Shown here piece by piece: positions 42,251 through 52,739 of a stretch of 64,000 nt of DNA. A model generated the notes under the pieces. It saw only the letters and a list, made by a program, of their open reading frames with translations, made no database searches and was not told the DNA's origin. Position 1 is the stretch's first letter, and every line of letters begins with the position of its first letter. This DNA comes from Symsagittifera roscoffensis (lineage: Eukaryota; Xenacoelomorpha; Acoela; Convolutidae). The stretch lies in the NCBI RefSeq assembly GCF_963678635.1, contig NC_087063.1, positions 14,139,006-14,203,005 of the forward strand, written 5' to 3'. Both the position numbers and the translations under genes were made by a program.

Positions 42251-42861
42251 AGCGAGAAAATTAGAACCGACTGTTCATTGAATTCGATTGCTCTTTTTCG
42301 TAGAGATGTTAAATTTCAACTTTGACGACTTGTTGTGTGTGGGGCTCAGATGAACCACAACAATTCTTGTAATCAGAATAGGTAACTCTAAAATAATAGT
42401 GGTTACTTCAATCAACTCATGTGACAAATTGTTCGAGTTTCTGTTTTTGCACTCTGAGACAGCGGATACTTTTTAAACTGGTTTAGAAAAAATTTCACGA
42501 GAAGATTTGCCGAGAATTAATTTTGATAACTTTTTGCAGGAAAAGTTCCTATATAACAACAGTTTTGTAACAAAGCTCAGTACCTTACAACTTCCTTTCA
42601 AAAAAAATCCCTATCTTCAAGCCTAATTTTGTAAGATTCTTTAAGAAAAGATAGCAACTTTTGGTCAACCCGGGTCTTGAATGAAAGCTCTGAACTGGTT
42701 TACACGTCAGCCCGAGTTCTTACTTATTCTGAATCTCAGCTCTTAAAAACTAACTAAGACGACACACATGTATTATTTATAATACTAGTACTAATATACT
42801 CCCTTATGACAATTTAACCATACCTATGGATTAAATTATTTAATTTACAAGTTTCATTATC
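42251..42861. other. Unassigned 610 bp between LINE and LTR element
   Basis: AT-rich, no supported gene. It is the left flank of the LTR element insertion; the right flank resumes at 63188. Confidence 0.4.
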
Positions 42862-42865
42862 ATCA

Positions 42866-43275
42866 TGAGTTAGGACCGATGTGGTTAACTCATAGAGTAA
42901 TTTCGGATAGGGTACACCGTCTGCTCGTCACGCTATCTTATTTTCGGCCGGATAGATTCGTGCAACTTCTTAGTCTAATACCGATCCTAATCTTACTCTT
43001 ATACTATCTAGTCTCAGGTTGTTTAACTAGTCTCTGCTAGGCTCAATAGATCTAGGGTATACTGGTTTATTGCGGCTGCTGAAGTTCTCTCGGAGAGGCA
43101 ACTAAGTTCTAAGTTAAATTCAAATCTCTCTGGTGCTGAAATTACAAGTAATTTCAGCACTTACAAATAAGTGGGTTGTTAGTTAGATGGATCATGATTG
43201 GTTAATATTAAATACTTTACAGTGGTAAAATATCTAATTTATCCAATCATAAAATGTAGTTTAAATCAGGTTCCA
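42866..43275 (-). repeat. 3' LTR (410 bp)
   Basis: Identical by eye to 62774-63183. It carries AATAAA on the - strand (43066-43071) and a perfect 13-bp hairpin GTGCTGAAATTAC-AA-GTAATTTCAGCAC (43133-43160) near the polyadenylation signal. I see no strong purine tract at its inner edge; the adjacent - strand sequence is CCCGGATGAG. Confidence 0.95.
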
Positions 43276-44865
43276 CTCATCCGGGTTTTACAGAGGTTTT
43301 TAGAATAGTCTTTCTGCAATTCAAAGGATGGATGATGGACGTTGGTATTTGACGAACATCATATTTCTTCTGGGTTCTCTTGTTAGAGAAGTTCCAGGTT
43401 CAATCGCTGTGTCTTCTCATGACAACGACTGGGTTTTCGCAACAAACTCAAATCTGATTTCAGAATGGTTGGCTATGACAGGTTTTTCTGTTCCATGTAG
43501 AGAACTTCTTTTGGGTTGACCTTGTCTGGGAATGGCGTGGAGATTGTGCGTGGAGGGGATGCCTGGTTACTCGGATCTGTACGTATACTTGAACATCGAG
43601 GTGGTCATTGTTCTATTTCAATGAAGTCCTTTTCTGCGAAGTCAAGTCGTACTCTAAATCCTTTGAGTTGTGATTGTGGGCGGCATATTGATTGTGGTTG
43701 GCCATTCTTTTTCGAGTGTAGTGGGTTCATTTTGTCTTTCGATGTTCGTCTTTGGTGTTGTATGCTGATCTTTATACTGCAAGGTATAATTTACATTTTA
43801 TAAAATTTTTATTAGTTTGGTGTTTTAATTATGATTTTGGTTAGTTGTTTTCACAAAAGCTTTTTGTTTTAGTTCGGTTATTTTGAAGAGTTACTCGCCC
43901 TTGAGTACCTTTTATTAAAAATAGAAGTGTGGTCACAAAGCGTGGATGTAGCGCGGTGGGTTAGGCCGCTATAGAGCATGCTCAGGACGTCCTCTCTGGT
44001 GGGTTAGGCCAGGAGTGGGAGTATGATTTCGTGCGGTTTCTGTGAGAGGTCCTGTTATGTGATAACTTTTTATGTTAGGTTTATTGTGGTTTTTCTTATG
44101 TTTTGTTGGTTGTGTCCTTTTTTCAAAAATCAAATTGTTTTTGGTATGGGTTTGTCTTTCGACTTTTTCGTGTTTTATTATTTCTTTCTTACACTTTATA
44201 ATAGTCTTCAAAAGAATAAATTATCCAGTTTTAAACTGGGTTAATCCGGTTTGGGTACCGTTAGTTTCCTTTTCTTAGTCATGCTGTTATTCTATGTGTT
44301 GTGGTGTTTAGTAAGCTGCATTGGTTAGTTTTGTTTAGTATATAGTTCCTTTCCAACCGGGTTAAAGGAAAGATTGAAACTTGTTATCGTGTGTTAGAAT
44401 TGTTGAGTTTGAAAGCTTGAAACTAATTTTCATTATTTAAACAATTCTTCGTGGGCGAGCTGTGCGAGTTTGGATAGAATTCTTGTGCGAGTGAATGGAA
44501 ACATCAAAAGGTTAGTACTGCATTTTCGTCTTATCAATTTACTACATAGAATTTCAATTTTACTGCTAGTTTTGGGGAAAAATTAAGTTACAAATTTTCA
44601 TCATTATTAGAATGACTACTTTTAGGGAAATAATTTATAGATTAATTTACTACATTGGTATGAACTTTATTTAATTTAGCTGGTGCAAAAGATTATTAGA
44701 GTTTTGAACAATTTGAAGAAGTTTTCTTAATTTTATTTTTCTTTTGTGTATTTTGCAGATGATCGTGAGATGAAGACTAAAAATCAAAATGAGACATAGA
44801 TAAAGAATGGTTAGTGTTTAATTTGAATTTATTAGTAAAGAATATATAGAAATTATACTTACCTG
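43276..44865 (-). other. Long 3' untranslated region of the LTR element
   Basis: About 1.6 kb without a convincing gene on either strand. On the - strand the accessory ORF stop (44866-44868) is followed after 3 nt by a perfect donor CAG|GTAAGT (intron from 44862). On the + strand there is a possible intron with donor AAAAG|GTTAGT (44511) and acceptor TATTTTGCAG (ending 44758). Small + strand frames at 43328-43519 and 43516-43803 have no recognisable motif. Confidence 0.4.
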
Positions 44866-46674
44866 TTAGTCGTCAGGGAAAAAACCGTGGGGGAAGATGT
44901 CGTGTATTATGTCGGAGTGAGTTAGTAATTTTGCTAGTATGCGAATGATGTTTTTAGTTTGAAGCAGTGGCCAAAGCAATTGAAGTGCTTTAATGGTTTT
45001 TAGTTCTTCAGTGCCAACTGCAAAATCATAAGGTGTGTTTTGGATGAGATTATATAATTTGTGATTGTATTTAGTGTTGTGGATGAATTCTAATATTGGG
45101 ATTTCTATAGGTTGAACAAATTCATGTGGGATAAGGAAGGGTCTGGATTCTTCTGCGTTGAAGGTCTTTGTGATGGGGCAAAAAATATACATTTGGGTTA
45201 TGGGATCATAATTGCGAAGAATACCGTGAAGGTTAGTATCTTTGATGCAATATGTGAAGTTAAGAAAAAATGGTGATGTGTATTTAGAGTTAATAAATTG
45301 AAAACGGTGGTGTGGTTGTCTTGATGGAGTGTGTAGATCAAAGTGATTTTGTATGAAGCGATAATATGTATATGTGTGGGTTTGTTTAGTGCGTAACATA
45401 ATATCGTGTGAGCAGTGCAAATCTCGTTCGTGTGGTGCAAGGAAATGAAAGGTTAGTGAAAATAATTGAAATTTTTCTTTAAAACTTTCGTAAGCTTGTG
45501 TGTCGGTTAGTGCTTCAGAAATGATGTGATCGAATTTGCGATCAAATATATTGAGTGTAAATACATATGGTGTTTTGATAAAGAATTTTTCTGTGATTTG
45601 TGGGTTAGCGAAACGGTCATCATCTAAAAATTGGTCTTGGTTAGCTCGGATGATGTTGTGATCGTAATATTCTAGCGTATATTCGTTAGCTCGGGGTGCA
45701 GTGTATGTTTTTAGTGACTTTTTATATCCTATATAAGTAAATTGTCTATGTGTTAGTGGCGTGGTGAGTCGATATAGCATATCTTTATTTCTTTCTATAT
45801 CGATGTGAGTATTAGATAAAGGTAGGCAAAGGGGGTTAGTAAAATGATAATATGATGTCCAATGAAGTGTAGGCATTAAAACTTGTTCATCTACAAAACT
45901 ACGTGTGTCGTTAGTGTTGTTAGGAGTGTTCAAAGTATATTGTGGAAATGAAGGTAGGGTGATTGCTAAAAAATCTTTCGTGTTAGTGTGATTTGGATGA
46001 TTAATATATTCACGGGCTGTTCCTGGTTTTGTTGGAAATGGATGGTTCGGGAATTTTCTTTTGAAAGTGCGATAAGCTCTATTAGTGCTATTCGACGATT
46101 CGGTGGATGTGGATGATGGTGCTAATGATGCGGTATAAGCTGAAGGGGGTGTAGGGGCAGGTGGGTTTGATGATTCTATTGTGGATGAAATCTGATTTAT
46201 AGTGGGGTTTTCAAGGTGGAAGGGTTGTTGTTGTAGGGTGATAAAATTATCTAGTTCCTGGGAGATTTGGGGAGTATCTGGAGAATTGGATGATCGGTCT
46301 GAATGAAATGAAGAGTAGGTTGGGGTGACTTGTGAAGCATAAGAGGGTGTAGAAATGGATGGGAGTGGGTTATTTGGTGGGATTGGTTGAAAAGGGGGTT
46401 TTGAAAAAATTGAGGAGTTGGTTTGAAAATTAGTGGATGGAGATGGTTCAGAGTCTGCAAATTCATCAGGGGTTTCAATATTTGGGTTATTGAGTTGTGA
46501 AATGGAGTATAAAACTGAGATATGTGAATTAGTGTCTGAATTCATGCCTGATGTTACATTATTGGTTGGGAAATCGGGTGGCGGGAAAGCAAAAAGTGGA
46601 ATTATTGTAATTGGAGTGTTGAGGTTGGTTGGATGGGAATTTGAGCGGTGTAGGGATCCAAGTTGTCGGCTCAT
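44866..46674 (-). CDS. Accessory ORF of unknown function, overlapping the end of env
   Basis: A 602-residue protein I do not recognise. ATG 46674 overlaps the TGA of the envelope frame as ATGA, so coupled reinitiation is likely. Residues 1-~215 are Pro/Ser/Thr/Asn-rich and probably disordered. Residues ~215-600 look folded, rich in Tyr, Phe, His and Asp, with no catalytic motif I can name and no signal peptide or membrane segment. It is intact, unlike gag and env in the same element, which suggests it is still selected or that its sequence lacks slippery homopolymers. Confidence 0.75.
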   Translation of the reverse strand: MSRQLGSLHRSNSHPTNLNTPITIIPLFAFPPPDFPTNNVTSGMNSDTNSHISVLYSISQLNNPNIETPDEFADSEPSPSTNFQTNSSIFSKPPFQPIPPNNPLPSISTPSYASQVTPTYSSFHSDRSSNSPDTPQISQELDNFITLQQQPFHLENPTINQISSTIESSNPPAPTPPSAYTASLAPSSTSTESSNSTNRAYRTFKRKFPNHPFPTKPGTAREYINHPNHTNTKDFLAITLPSFPQYTLNTPNNTNDTRSFVDEQVLMPTLHWTSYYHFTNPLCLPLSNTHIDIERNKDMLYRLTTPLTHRQFTYIGYKKSLKTYTAPRANEYTLEYYDHNIIRANQDQFLDDDRFANPQITEKFFIKTPYVFTLNIFDRKFDHIISEALTDTQAYESFKEKFQLFSLTFHFLAPHERDLHCSHDIMLRTKQTHTYTYYRFIQNHFDLHTPSRQPHHRFQFINSKYTSPFFLNFTYCIKDTNLHGILRNYDPITQMYIFCPITKTFNAEESRPFLIPHEFVQPIEIPILEFIHNTKYNHKLYNLIQNTPYDFAVGTEELKTIKALQLLWPLLQTKNIIRILAKLLTHSDIIHDIFPHGFFPDD

Positions 46675-47756
46675 CGTGGGCTAAAAAAATTATTATTTTG
46701 AGACTGAAAAGCGGTGGTATGGGGTTGTTCTATAATTTGTTCATATGTATTTTCATCTAGTGAATGATGTGTCATTATATGTTGAATGGGACTTTGTGAT
46801 ATGGTTGGTCTAAAATTTGGATTATGTGTTATTGCTAAATTTCGAAAATTTCGTGAGACTAGTGATAATGGATGGTTATGTGGTAGGGGTGGTAACTGTG
46901 GTGCTGTAGGTGTTATGTCTACATTGTTATGTTCTTCGTCGTATGTGTTCTGTCTTGTTGCTATTTTTGTGTTGTATTCTTTTATTTGTGCGTCTAAAAG
47001 AATTTTATTTATTGATGATGAAAAAATTCCAAAAAATCCTGCAAATAATATGCGTGCTACACTTGCTTGTCTATTTACTTGTGTGTGTATAGCGCATGTA
47101 TTATAGATTCCTTTTAAGAGTGAAAAAAGAAATCCTATAAAGTTAAACATTGCGTATAAAATAGTCAATTTTTCTAATATGTAGTAGGGCCATCCTAGAA
47201 AATTGAGAATTTCATTTTTTAGTGTAACAAAGCTAAAAATATTTATAGGTGAAATATCTTATGGTCTATATTTTTCACCGTTTAGATATATATAGTCTTT
47301 AATGTCTTTAAAATATCCGCTATAATCTTGTGTATAAATATCTGCAAATCCTGCGGTTTCGGCAAGTTTGCGTAAGTTTTGGTCAATTGATTGTCTTTGT
47401 ATGGTGTCCATTTGTGTTAATAATTCTTGGAATTGTTGTGTTCTAATGTGATGTTGTATATCGGATTTTGAGTATATTCCATTTGACTGTAGGTCAATAT
47501 TTGGGTTTCGAGCAATAGCTCTAATGCTTTCAGGTGAAAATTTTTTGAGTGATTGCATTAATGTGGGATATGGGGTAAGAAGGTAATATTTATCTTCATC
47601 AGGGTTCAGTTGAACTACATTGTGGCTATTTTCTGATCCACATGGGACTGCGGTATCCCAGAAATAGGTTCGTCTTGAAAGTGTGTCTACGCATTGTACT
47701 TTATTTTTTATAAAAGATAGGGATTCTTTTATAGCATCTTTTATCTTCAAAAACAT
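46671..47756 (-). pseudogene. Envelope-like protein, C-terminal frame with membrane segments
   Basis: Continues the env product in the +1 frame. The first 55 bases overlap the end of the signal-peptide-bearing frame. An in-frame TAA lies at 47261-47259. Downstream, the segment from ~47195 has hydrophobic stretches (FNFIGFLFSLLKGIY and ILFAGFFGIFSS) that look like membrane anchors, followed by a Pro/His/Asn-rich tail that could be cytoplasmic. Together with 49290-47701 it makes an ectodomain-anchor-tail layout. The break lies in an A6 run (~47705-47715). Confidence 0.6.
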
Positions 47757-49290
47757 ATAGTGGTGATACTTTTTTGGTACAGGTATAAAACCATAAAATG
47801 TTTCCTTCGTAGTCTAAAAAATTTGATCTATTGCCTGATAGTAAATATCCTGCGTAGGGTATTTTTAATACTGCTAGTGCAAGTGATTGTAGGATTTGTG
47901 TCCTTTCTAATTCGCATAGTTGGTGAAGTGTTTCTAATTCAGAGAGTGACATTTCTTGAAAAATTCGGCTAATTGTGTAGTCTAATTTCATATCTAGGTG
48001 AATATCATAATGGATATTACCGAAATATGTACTATTCATTAGTGATAGTTCTTGTAAACGTGTGCTTCTAGTATCATGGGGCTTTAGATGTCCACCAGGT
48101 TGACTTTTACTTTTTTGAAAATCAACTGGTATATATGATGTTCCTTCGTTTATAGGGTGAATTGTGGCGTATGGGTCGAATTTTACTTTTCCAGTGGTCA
48201 TGTCGAATCCTTTTTCGTATTCAACTAATATCTCGGAGTATTGTGTTTTGTGAAGTGGATTTCTGTATTTACATGCAAGTTCTGTTTCTTGATATATTTG
48301 AAAACGTGTCAATTTATTTTCTATATTGTGTATATTTCTAAAATTAGAACTTTGTTTTCGTGATGGATGGACTTGTTCATATGGAATTGATTGTATAAAA
48401 TATTTTTCGTGAAATTTTATCATACGAGCGTGTATTTTTGCTACTTGAAATGTTGTACATGTGTCTTCGGGGAACCAAACAATTGTTGCTTGTGTTCGTG
48501 TTGTAGGGTCACAATAGCCTTGATCATTTTTACAGGGTAATCTAATTCCTTGATAGATCATTGTGTTGTCAGATAAATCGCGTGTGAGTTGTATTTTTTC
48601 GAGTTGTATTTTCCAATCGAAAAACATTATTTCTTGATATCCTTTATTTTTCGTGTCTGCTTTGCAGTTTGATGGGTCATTTATACCAATGTGTGGTATC
48701 CAGTGTTTATCGTGTATGTCATAAGTTAATCTTCCGTGTGCGCCGTTGTATGGGTATTTTTCATCTAATTTTATATGTCCTTGATATCTTTCAAGTTCTG
48801 CTTGATGTACAGAATCTGCAAAAACTTGGAAATATACTAATTTTCTATCTGTGTTTTTATTTCTTGTGATGTTTAGTCTTAGTAACTCGTTTTTACAATC
48901 TTCGGGATTGAGATGTAAAAGTCGTTCGATATTACTCTGGTAGAATGATTCGTGGTCAAGTCGGTTTTTATTTCCATTTGAGACTTGTGAACAATGTACT
49001 TTCTTTTCAGAAAATGTTGCTGTGAATTTATATCCTATAACTGTTGTTGCTCGGGCTTTTGAATAAAGTGTCGCTATTACATTTGTTGTTTCTATAGCTT
49101 GTGGTTCTGTTTCGCATTGTGATACTTGATTTATTGCATATTTGTGTAGTGTTTTTTGTTCGTTTTCTTCACAATCGTAATGTGTTACTAATAAATCTTG
49201 GGGTCCAGTGCGGGGGGAAGGGTTTATGTTTTCATTGGAGGTTACTAGAAAAAGGAGTTGGAGAAAAATTAAAATTTTTAGAATATACAT
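47701..49290 (-). pseudogene. Envelope-like glycoprotein, N-terminal frame with signal peptide
   Basis: A 529-residue frame from ATG 49290. Residues 1-~18 (MYILKILIFLQLLFLVTS) are a clear signal peptide. A Cys-containing ectodomain follows with several N-x-S/T sites. Its C-terminal region holds CYKRIPIFY and stops in an A6 run; the product appears to go on in the +1 frame at 47756. It is likely the surface protein of a retrovirus-like particle. The layout is reminiscent of glycoproteins captured from RNA viruses by LTR elements, but the family is not assigned here. The start lies inside the last codons of the preceding Met-less frame, with a 13-base overlap. Confidence 0.7.
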
Positions 49291-50453
49291 GTGTATGACA
49301 ATCCTGAGTATGGGTTATAAAATGTGATGTAACCAATTGTCTTTTTGGTATATCTGTCGTATTTGTATATTACTTCAGTTGTTATAAATGGTGGTGGTAG
49401 GGATTGAGCTGTTATATTCGGTGGGTTTAATGGATAGGGATGTTGAGTAATGTTGTTTAATTTAACCGTGATTTCAAATTTTAATTGTAGACTATTTTGT
49501 TGGAGTATTTGGATGTTATGATCACGAATGTCTTCGTGAATGTCTTGTCTATATTGTAGTCTATTTAGTGCCCAGTTGTGGAGTCGGTTACTTTCTGGGT
49601 GTTGTCCAAATAATGGTGGAGGTGCTGTGAATGTATTCCAGTCTAGTCTTAAAGGAATATTTGTTGATGATTGTTCTCGATATCTAGCGTCGAGGTTATT
49701 TGGGAAATTTAAGTTAAAAGGTGGTGGTGAGATCTGGCTTATTGATGGTGTTGATGGTAGTGATAATGTTTCTGGTAGTGATGAGGATGTTGTTGTATCC
49801 GTAGAAATATCTATTGGATCATTGATTAAATTTGGTTCACCTTGTGTGAATGAATGTGTTGTCCAATATGGTAGTCGTGATGTTTGGTTTGTAGGGTTAA
49901 AGGGATTTTCACGTATTTGTTCAGATGTTGGTGTTGAACCTAAGTAATCTGAGGGTAGGCTTGAGGTGCTACGTTGTGAAAGAAGCGTAAGGGTTTCTGG
50001 TAATATACCAATGGGGTTTTCTGGAGTACTTTGTGATGGGGATTGGGGTATATTAAAATGAACTCGGGGAGTTTGAAAATTTCTGTTTCGTCGAGGATGT
50101 ATAATTTGTCTATTTATTTCAACTGTATTTTGGTTTTGACTAGGATTTCGTATTCTACTTAATTCTTGTGGTAGTGTTGGGTATAAGTTATATGTTGGTT
50201 CGCTTAGAGGTGCTTGTCGTTGAACTGGTTCTAGTGGTTCAGATAAGCGAGCGTGTCGTTCTTCAAAGGTATATGGGTTATCTTGATAGGAAATTCGTGT
50301 GGATGTTTGGTGGTTTTGGGTAGTTGAAGATTGTGTTGGGTTATCTTGGGATGATGTCGGTGAAGACTGACTGAGTGATTGTTGGTTAGCAATTTTTGAT
50401 GGTCTTTTATTTACTCTTTTAGTGGAAAAATTTATGTTTATTATAGTATTCTT
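49278..50453 (-). CDS. 391-codon open frame without any methionine
   Basis: Reading from 50453 to the stop at 49280-49278 gives an uninterrupted frame rich in Pro, Ser, Thr, Asn, Gln and Arg with no ATG at all. It begins directly after TTCTTTTTCTAG, a good splice acceptor whose TAG is also the upstream stop. It must therefore be reached by splicing from a leader ATG or by a +1 shift from the 62-codon membrane ORF (50607-50419). A random frame of this length without a stop in AT-rich DNA is unlikely. Function unknown; it may be part of an envelope precursor or a separate accessory protein. Confidence 0.6.
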   Translation of the reverse strand, partial: KNTIININFSTKRVNKRPSKIANQQSLSQSSPTSSQDNPTQSSTTQNHQTSTRISYQDNPYTFEERHARLSEPLEPVQRQAPLSEPTYNLYPTLPQELSRIRNPSQNQNTVEINRQIIHPRRNRNFQTPRVHFNIPQSPSQSTPENPIGILPETLTLLSQRSTSSLPSDYLGSTPTSEQIRENPFNPTNQTSRLPYWTTHSFTQGEPNLINDPIDISTDTTTSSSLPETLSLPSTPSISQISPPPFNLNFPNNLDARYREQSSTNIPLRLDWNTFTAPPPLFGQHPESNRLHNWALNRLQYRQDIHEDIRDHNIQILQQNSLQLKFEITVKLNNITQHPYPLNPPNITAQSLPPPFITTEVIYKYDRYTKKTIGYITFYNPYSGLSYTCIF

Positions 50454-50607
50454 CTAGAAAAAGAATTAGGAGGATTGTTGCTAGGGCGAATGTGATGATT
50501 GCTTTCTTTATACATTTGCATATTGTCAAGATGAGGGATGATAGAAATGTTATAAAAATTACAAATAGTAAAAAAATATCTGTTCTACTAAAAATGGTTC
50601 GTATCAT
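50419..50607 (-). CDS. Small two-span membrane protein
   Basis: 62 residues from ATG 50607. Two hydrophobic segments (~12-33, IFLLFVIFITFLSSLIL; and ~38-52, ITFALATILLILFL) are separated by a short Lys/Cys loop (CKCIKKA). It precedes the Met-less frame and overlaps it by ~35 bases. It may be a free small protein such as a viroporin or leader, or the N-terminus of a longer +1-shifted product. Confidence 0.45.
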   Translation of the reverse strand: MIRTIFSRTDIFLLFVIFITFLSSLILTICKCIKKAIITFALATILLILFLEEYYNKHKFFH

Positions 50608-51422
50608 TTAGATAAGTTTTGTGAATCGTACCTGTGGATATAGTCAATAGCTTTTGAAAGCTGGAGGTATAGTTCAAATATGGAATAGAAAATTTAAAAA
50701 ATATTGCAAAAAATGATTAAGATTATTACAAAAGATTCAAAGGTATCAAAAAGAAATATGATTAAAAGTTTAAATATCGTTAAAAAGTTTATGAGAATGT
50801 TAAGAATTATGTTGACTGGTCGAGAGAAGAGCATTTAAGAAATGGCTTCTCGATCGAATATTTTTTGATGTTTGGGGCAATTTTCAAGTGTGGTCGGATT
50901 ATTTATTGGTTTTTTGACAAGTGGGATGAGTTTTGTGAAAAATTGTTGGGGGTAAATTTTATGGTGATCGGGAGGTCTTCTTTTTCTTTATTTTTATTTG
51001 TCAAATGATCTGGGGTATTTTTGAGATTTTTATACTTTAGGCTAATTAAAATGGTCGTTCTTTTACTTTAGGCTAATTTAACATATTTGTTTGGGGGGTA
51101 TTTGAGGGCTGAGTTGGGGAAATATTGTTGATTTTTGGGTTATTAGATAAGGGAGGGTCATGATATTATGGTGATATTTATTTTAGTTGTCAAGTTGGAG
51201 TGGTTTGCTTATTTTTGACCTGGAGGTCGCAAAGTTATAGTTATAGATATGCCTGGAGTTGTAATATCATTCGTCTAGTTGATTTGTGCTAGAGTTAGAG
51301 AAGGTGACGGATTGGATGAATCCTATTGGCTAATTATGAACTAGAGTCGCTGCGTGTTTGTCAGCATGTTATTTTGAAAAATGAAAGTTCAAAATATTTC
51401 AGAGGTGCAAAGATTATGAAAT
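50608..51422 (-). other. Noncoding gap between integrase and the membrane ORF
   Basis: About 815 bp without a gene. It contains a direct repeat ACTTTAGGCTAATT at 51034-51047 and 51065-51078 (31-bp spacing). It is a likely place for signals controlling the downstream genes. Confidence 0.4.
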
Positions 51423-52739
51423 TTAAAGCTGTTTTTGAAATTCGACTTTCTTTAATATTTTAGATTGTGGGATGAATGTTTTATAGTTTTTACGTGGTTG
51501 ATTTCTAAGTCGTGATGACTCTCTATGTTCTGATTTGTCGATTTGTTCTTGGGGTATTATTTTTTCTGTCAATTTTCTATTTTTTCTTTCTTTTTGAGGT
51601 TTATTTTGATCTAGCTTTTTTGTATTGTTTTTCGTTGTAGTTGATTTTTTATTTTGATTTTCGAGATGAATGTCATGTTGTTCCTTTGTTTTATTTTCCG
51701 TATGTGGGTTATTTTGAATAACTTTTAAACTTGTGAAAGAATATAATTGAGTTAGTTCGCGTAGTGCGTATTCTTTTGGGTAATAAGGTAATAGATTGTT
51801 TCGATGTTGAACAAATTCTTTTTTGTCTGAGTCGGTGATTTTATATGTGACATCAGTGGGTTTGGCAATTATTTGGTATGGTCCTTTACGAAGGGGTTGT
51901 AATTTTTTAGAAATTCCTTTGTGAGTGTTAAAATTGGGTATTAAAACAAATGTTCCAATTTTTAAATCGGAGGCTGGTGTAAAGCGTGAATTTATTTGTT
52001 CATTAATGTTTTGCCTTTGTAACAACTTTTTTGTTACTTTTTGGTAAATTTCATTGTGTTTTTTATCTCTATTTAAAATCCATTCGGTGTGTGTACCGGA
52101 GGCTAATTTAAGAATTTGTGGGTGATGAAAATGATCTTCATCGTGTGTATGTAAAGGTAAGTTATAACAAATTGAGTCTTTATTCGGTTGACAATAACTT
52201 TGTGCATTTTTATGAGAGTTTGCTGTAAACATAATTGGTTTGCGTGGCTTTTGATTAAAAACCATTTCATATGGTGACATTCCTAGAGTTGTCGTGATTT
52301 GTGAATTATATGCTAAGGGAAATAGTTTTACATCTGCTGACCACTCAGTGTATCTTGTATCATTTCCATTGATGATACATCTAAGATATTCTTGTAGTGA
52401 ACGGTTCATACCTTCGACTAAGCCGTTTGTCCAAGGTGCGTGAGATGTACGTGGTTTGTGTTTGATGTTATATAAATGACATAGTATGATGATTTCATTA
52501 TTTATGAATTCTGTACCGTTATCTGTAACTAAAATTTCTGGTAGTCCGAATTTGGCTATCCAGTATTCATAGAGTGTTGTGTAAGCGTAATAAGCGTTAC
52601 AATGTGGTACTGGGTTAAGTGCTACATAATGTGTAAACGCGTCAACAATTACCATAATGTAGGAGTTTCCTTCGGATGAGGGTGAAATTGGTCCTTTTGT
52701 ATCAAATGAAATACGGTGGTTAAAGTACAATTGGTGCAT
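51423..52739 (-). CDS. Integrase (catalytic core and C-terminal GPY/F region)
   Basis: 438 residues; inserts element cDNA into the host genome. Catalytic D13, D73 and E109 (D-x35-E, NGLVEG context) are present. A KGPYQII GPY/F-type motif follows near residue 285, then a basic, Lys/Asn-rich tail. The frame starts at the core: the upstream zinc-binding part keeps a GHSGSEKTY block in the preceding frame, but the CxxC half is missing at the junction (~52720-52740), so the HHCC domain looks deleted. This is the longer of two core copies; the other (54265-~53785) is truncated by the tandem duplication. Confidence 0.85.
   Translation of the reverse strand: MHQLYFNHRISFDTKGPISPSSEGNSYIMVIVDAFTHYVALNPVPHCNAYYAYTTLYEYWIAKFGLPEILVTDNGTEFINNEIIILCHLYNIKHKPRTSHAPWTNGLVEGMNRSLQEYLRCIINGNDTRYTEWSADVKLFPLAYNSQITTTLGMSPYEMVFNQKPRKPIMFTANSHKNAQSYCQPNKDSICYNLPLHTHDEDHFHHPQILKLASGTHTEWILNRDKKHNEIYQKVTKKLLQRQNINEQINSRFTPASDLKIGTFVLIPNFNTHKGISKKLQPLRKGPYQIIAKPTDVTYKITDSDKKEFVQHRNNLLPYYPKEYALRELTQLYSFTSLKVIQNNPHTENKTKEQHDIHLENQNKKSTTTKNNTKKLDQNKPQKERKNRKLTEKIIPQEQIDKSEHRESSRLRNQPRKNYKTFIPQSKILKKVEFQKQL

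Noticed and set aside
43328-43803. Two short + strand frames in the 3' region of the LTR element
   Set aside because: The second has no ATG start in place, neither has a motif, and they sit in noncoding sequence of a - strand element.
47700-47760. AAA-TAA frameshift context like that used pervasively in Euplotes ciliates
   Set aside because: Long intact standard-code frames and LINE-type elements with no ciliate features argue against a ciliate; the site may still shift, but no altered code is inferred.
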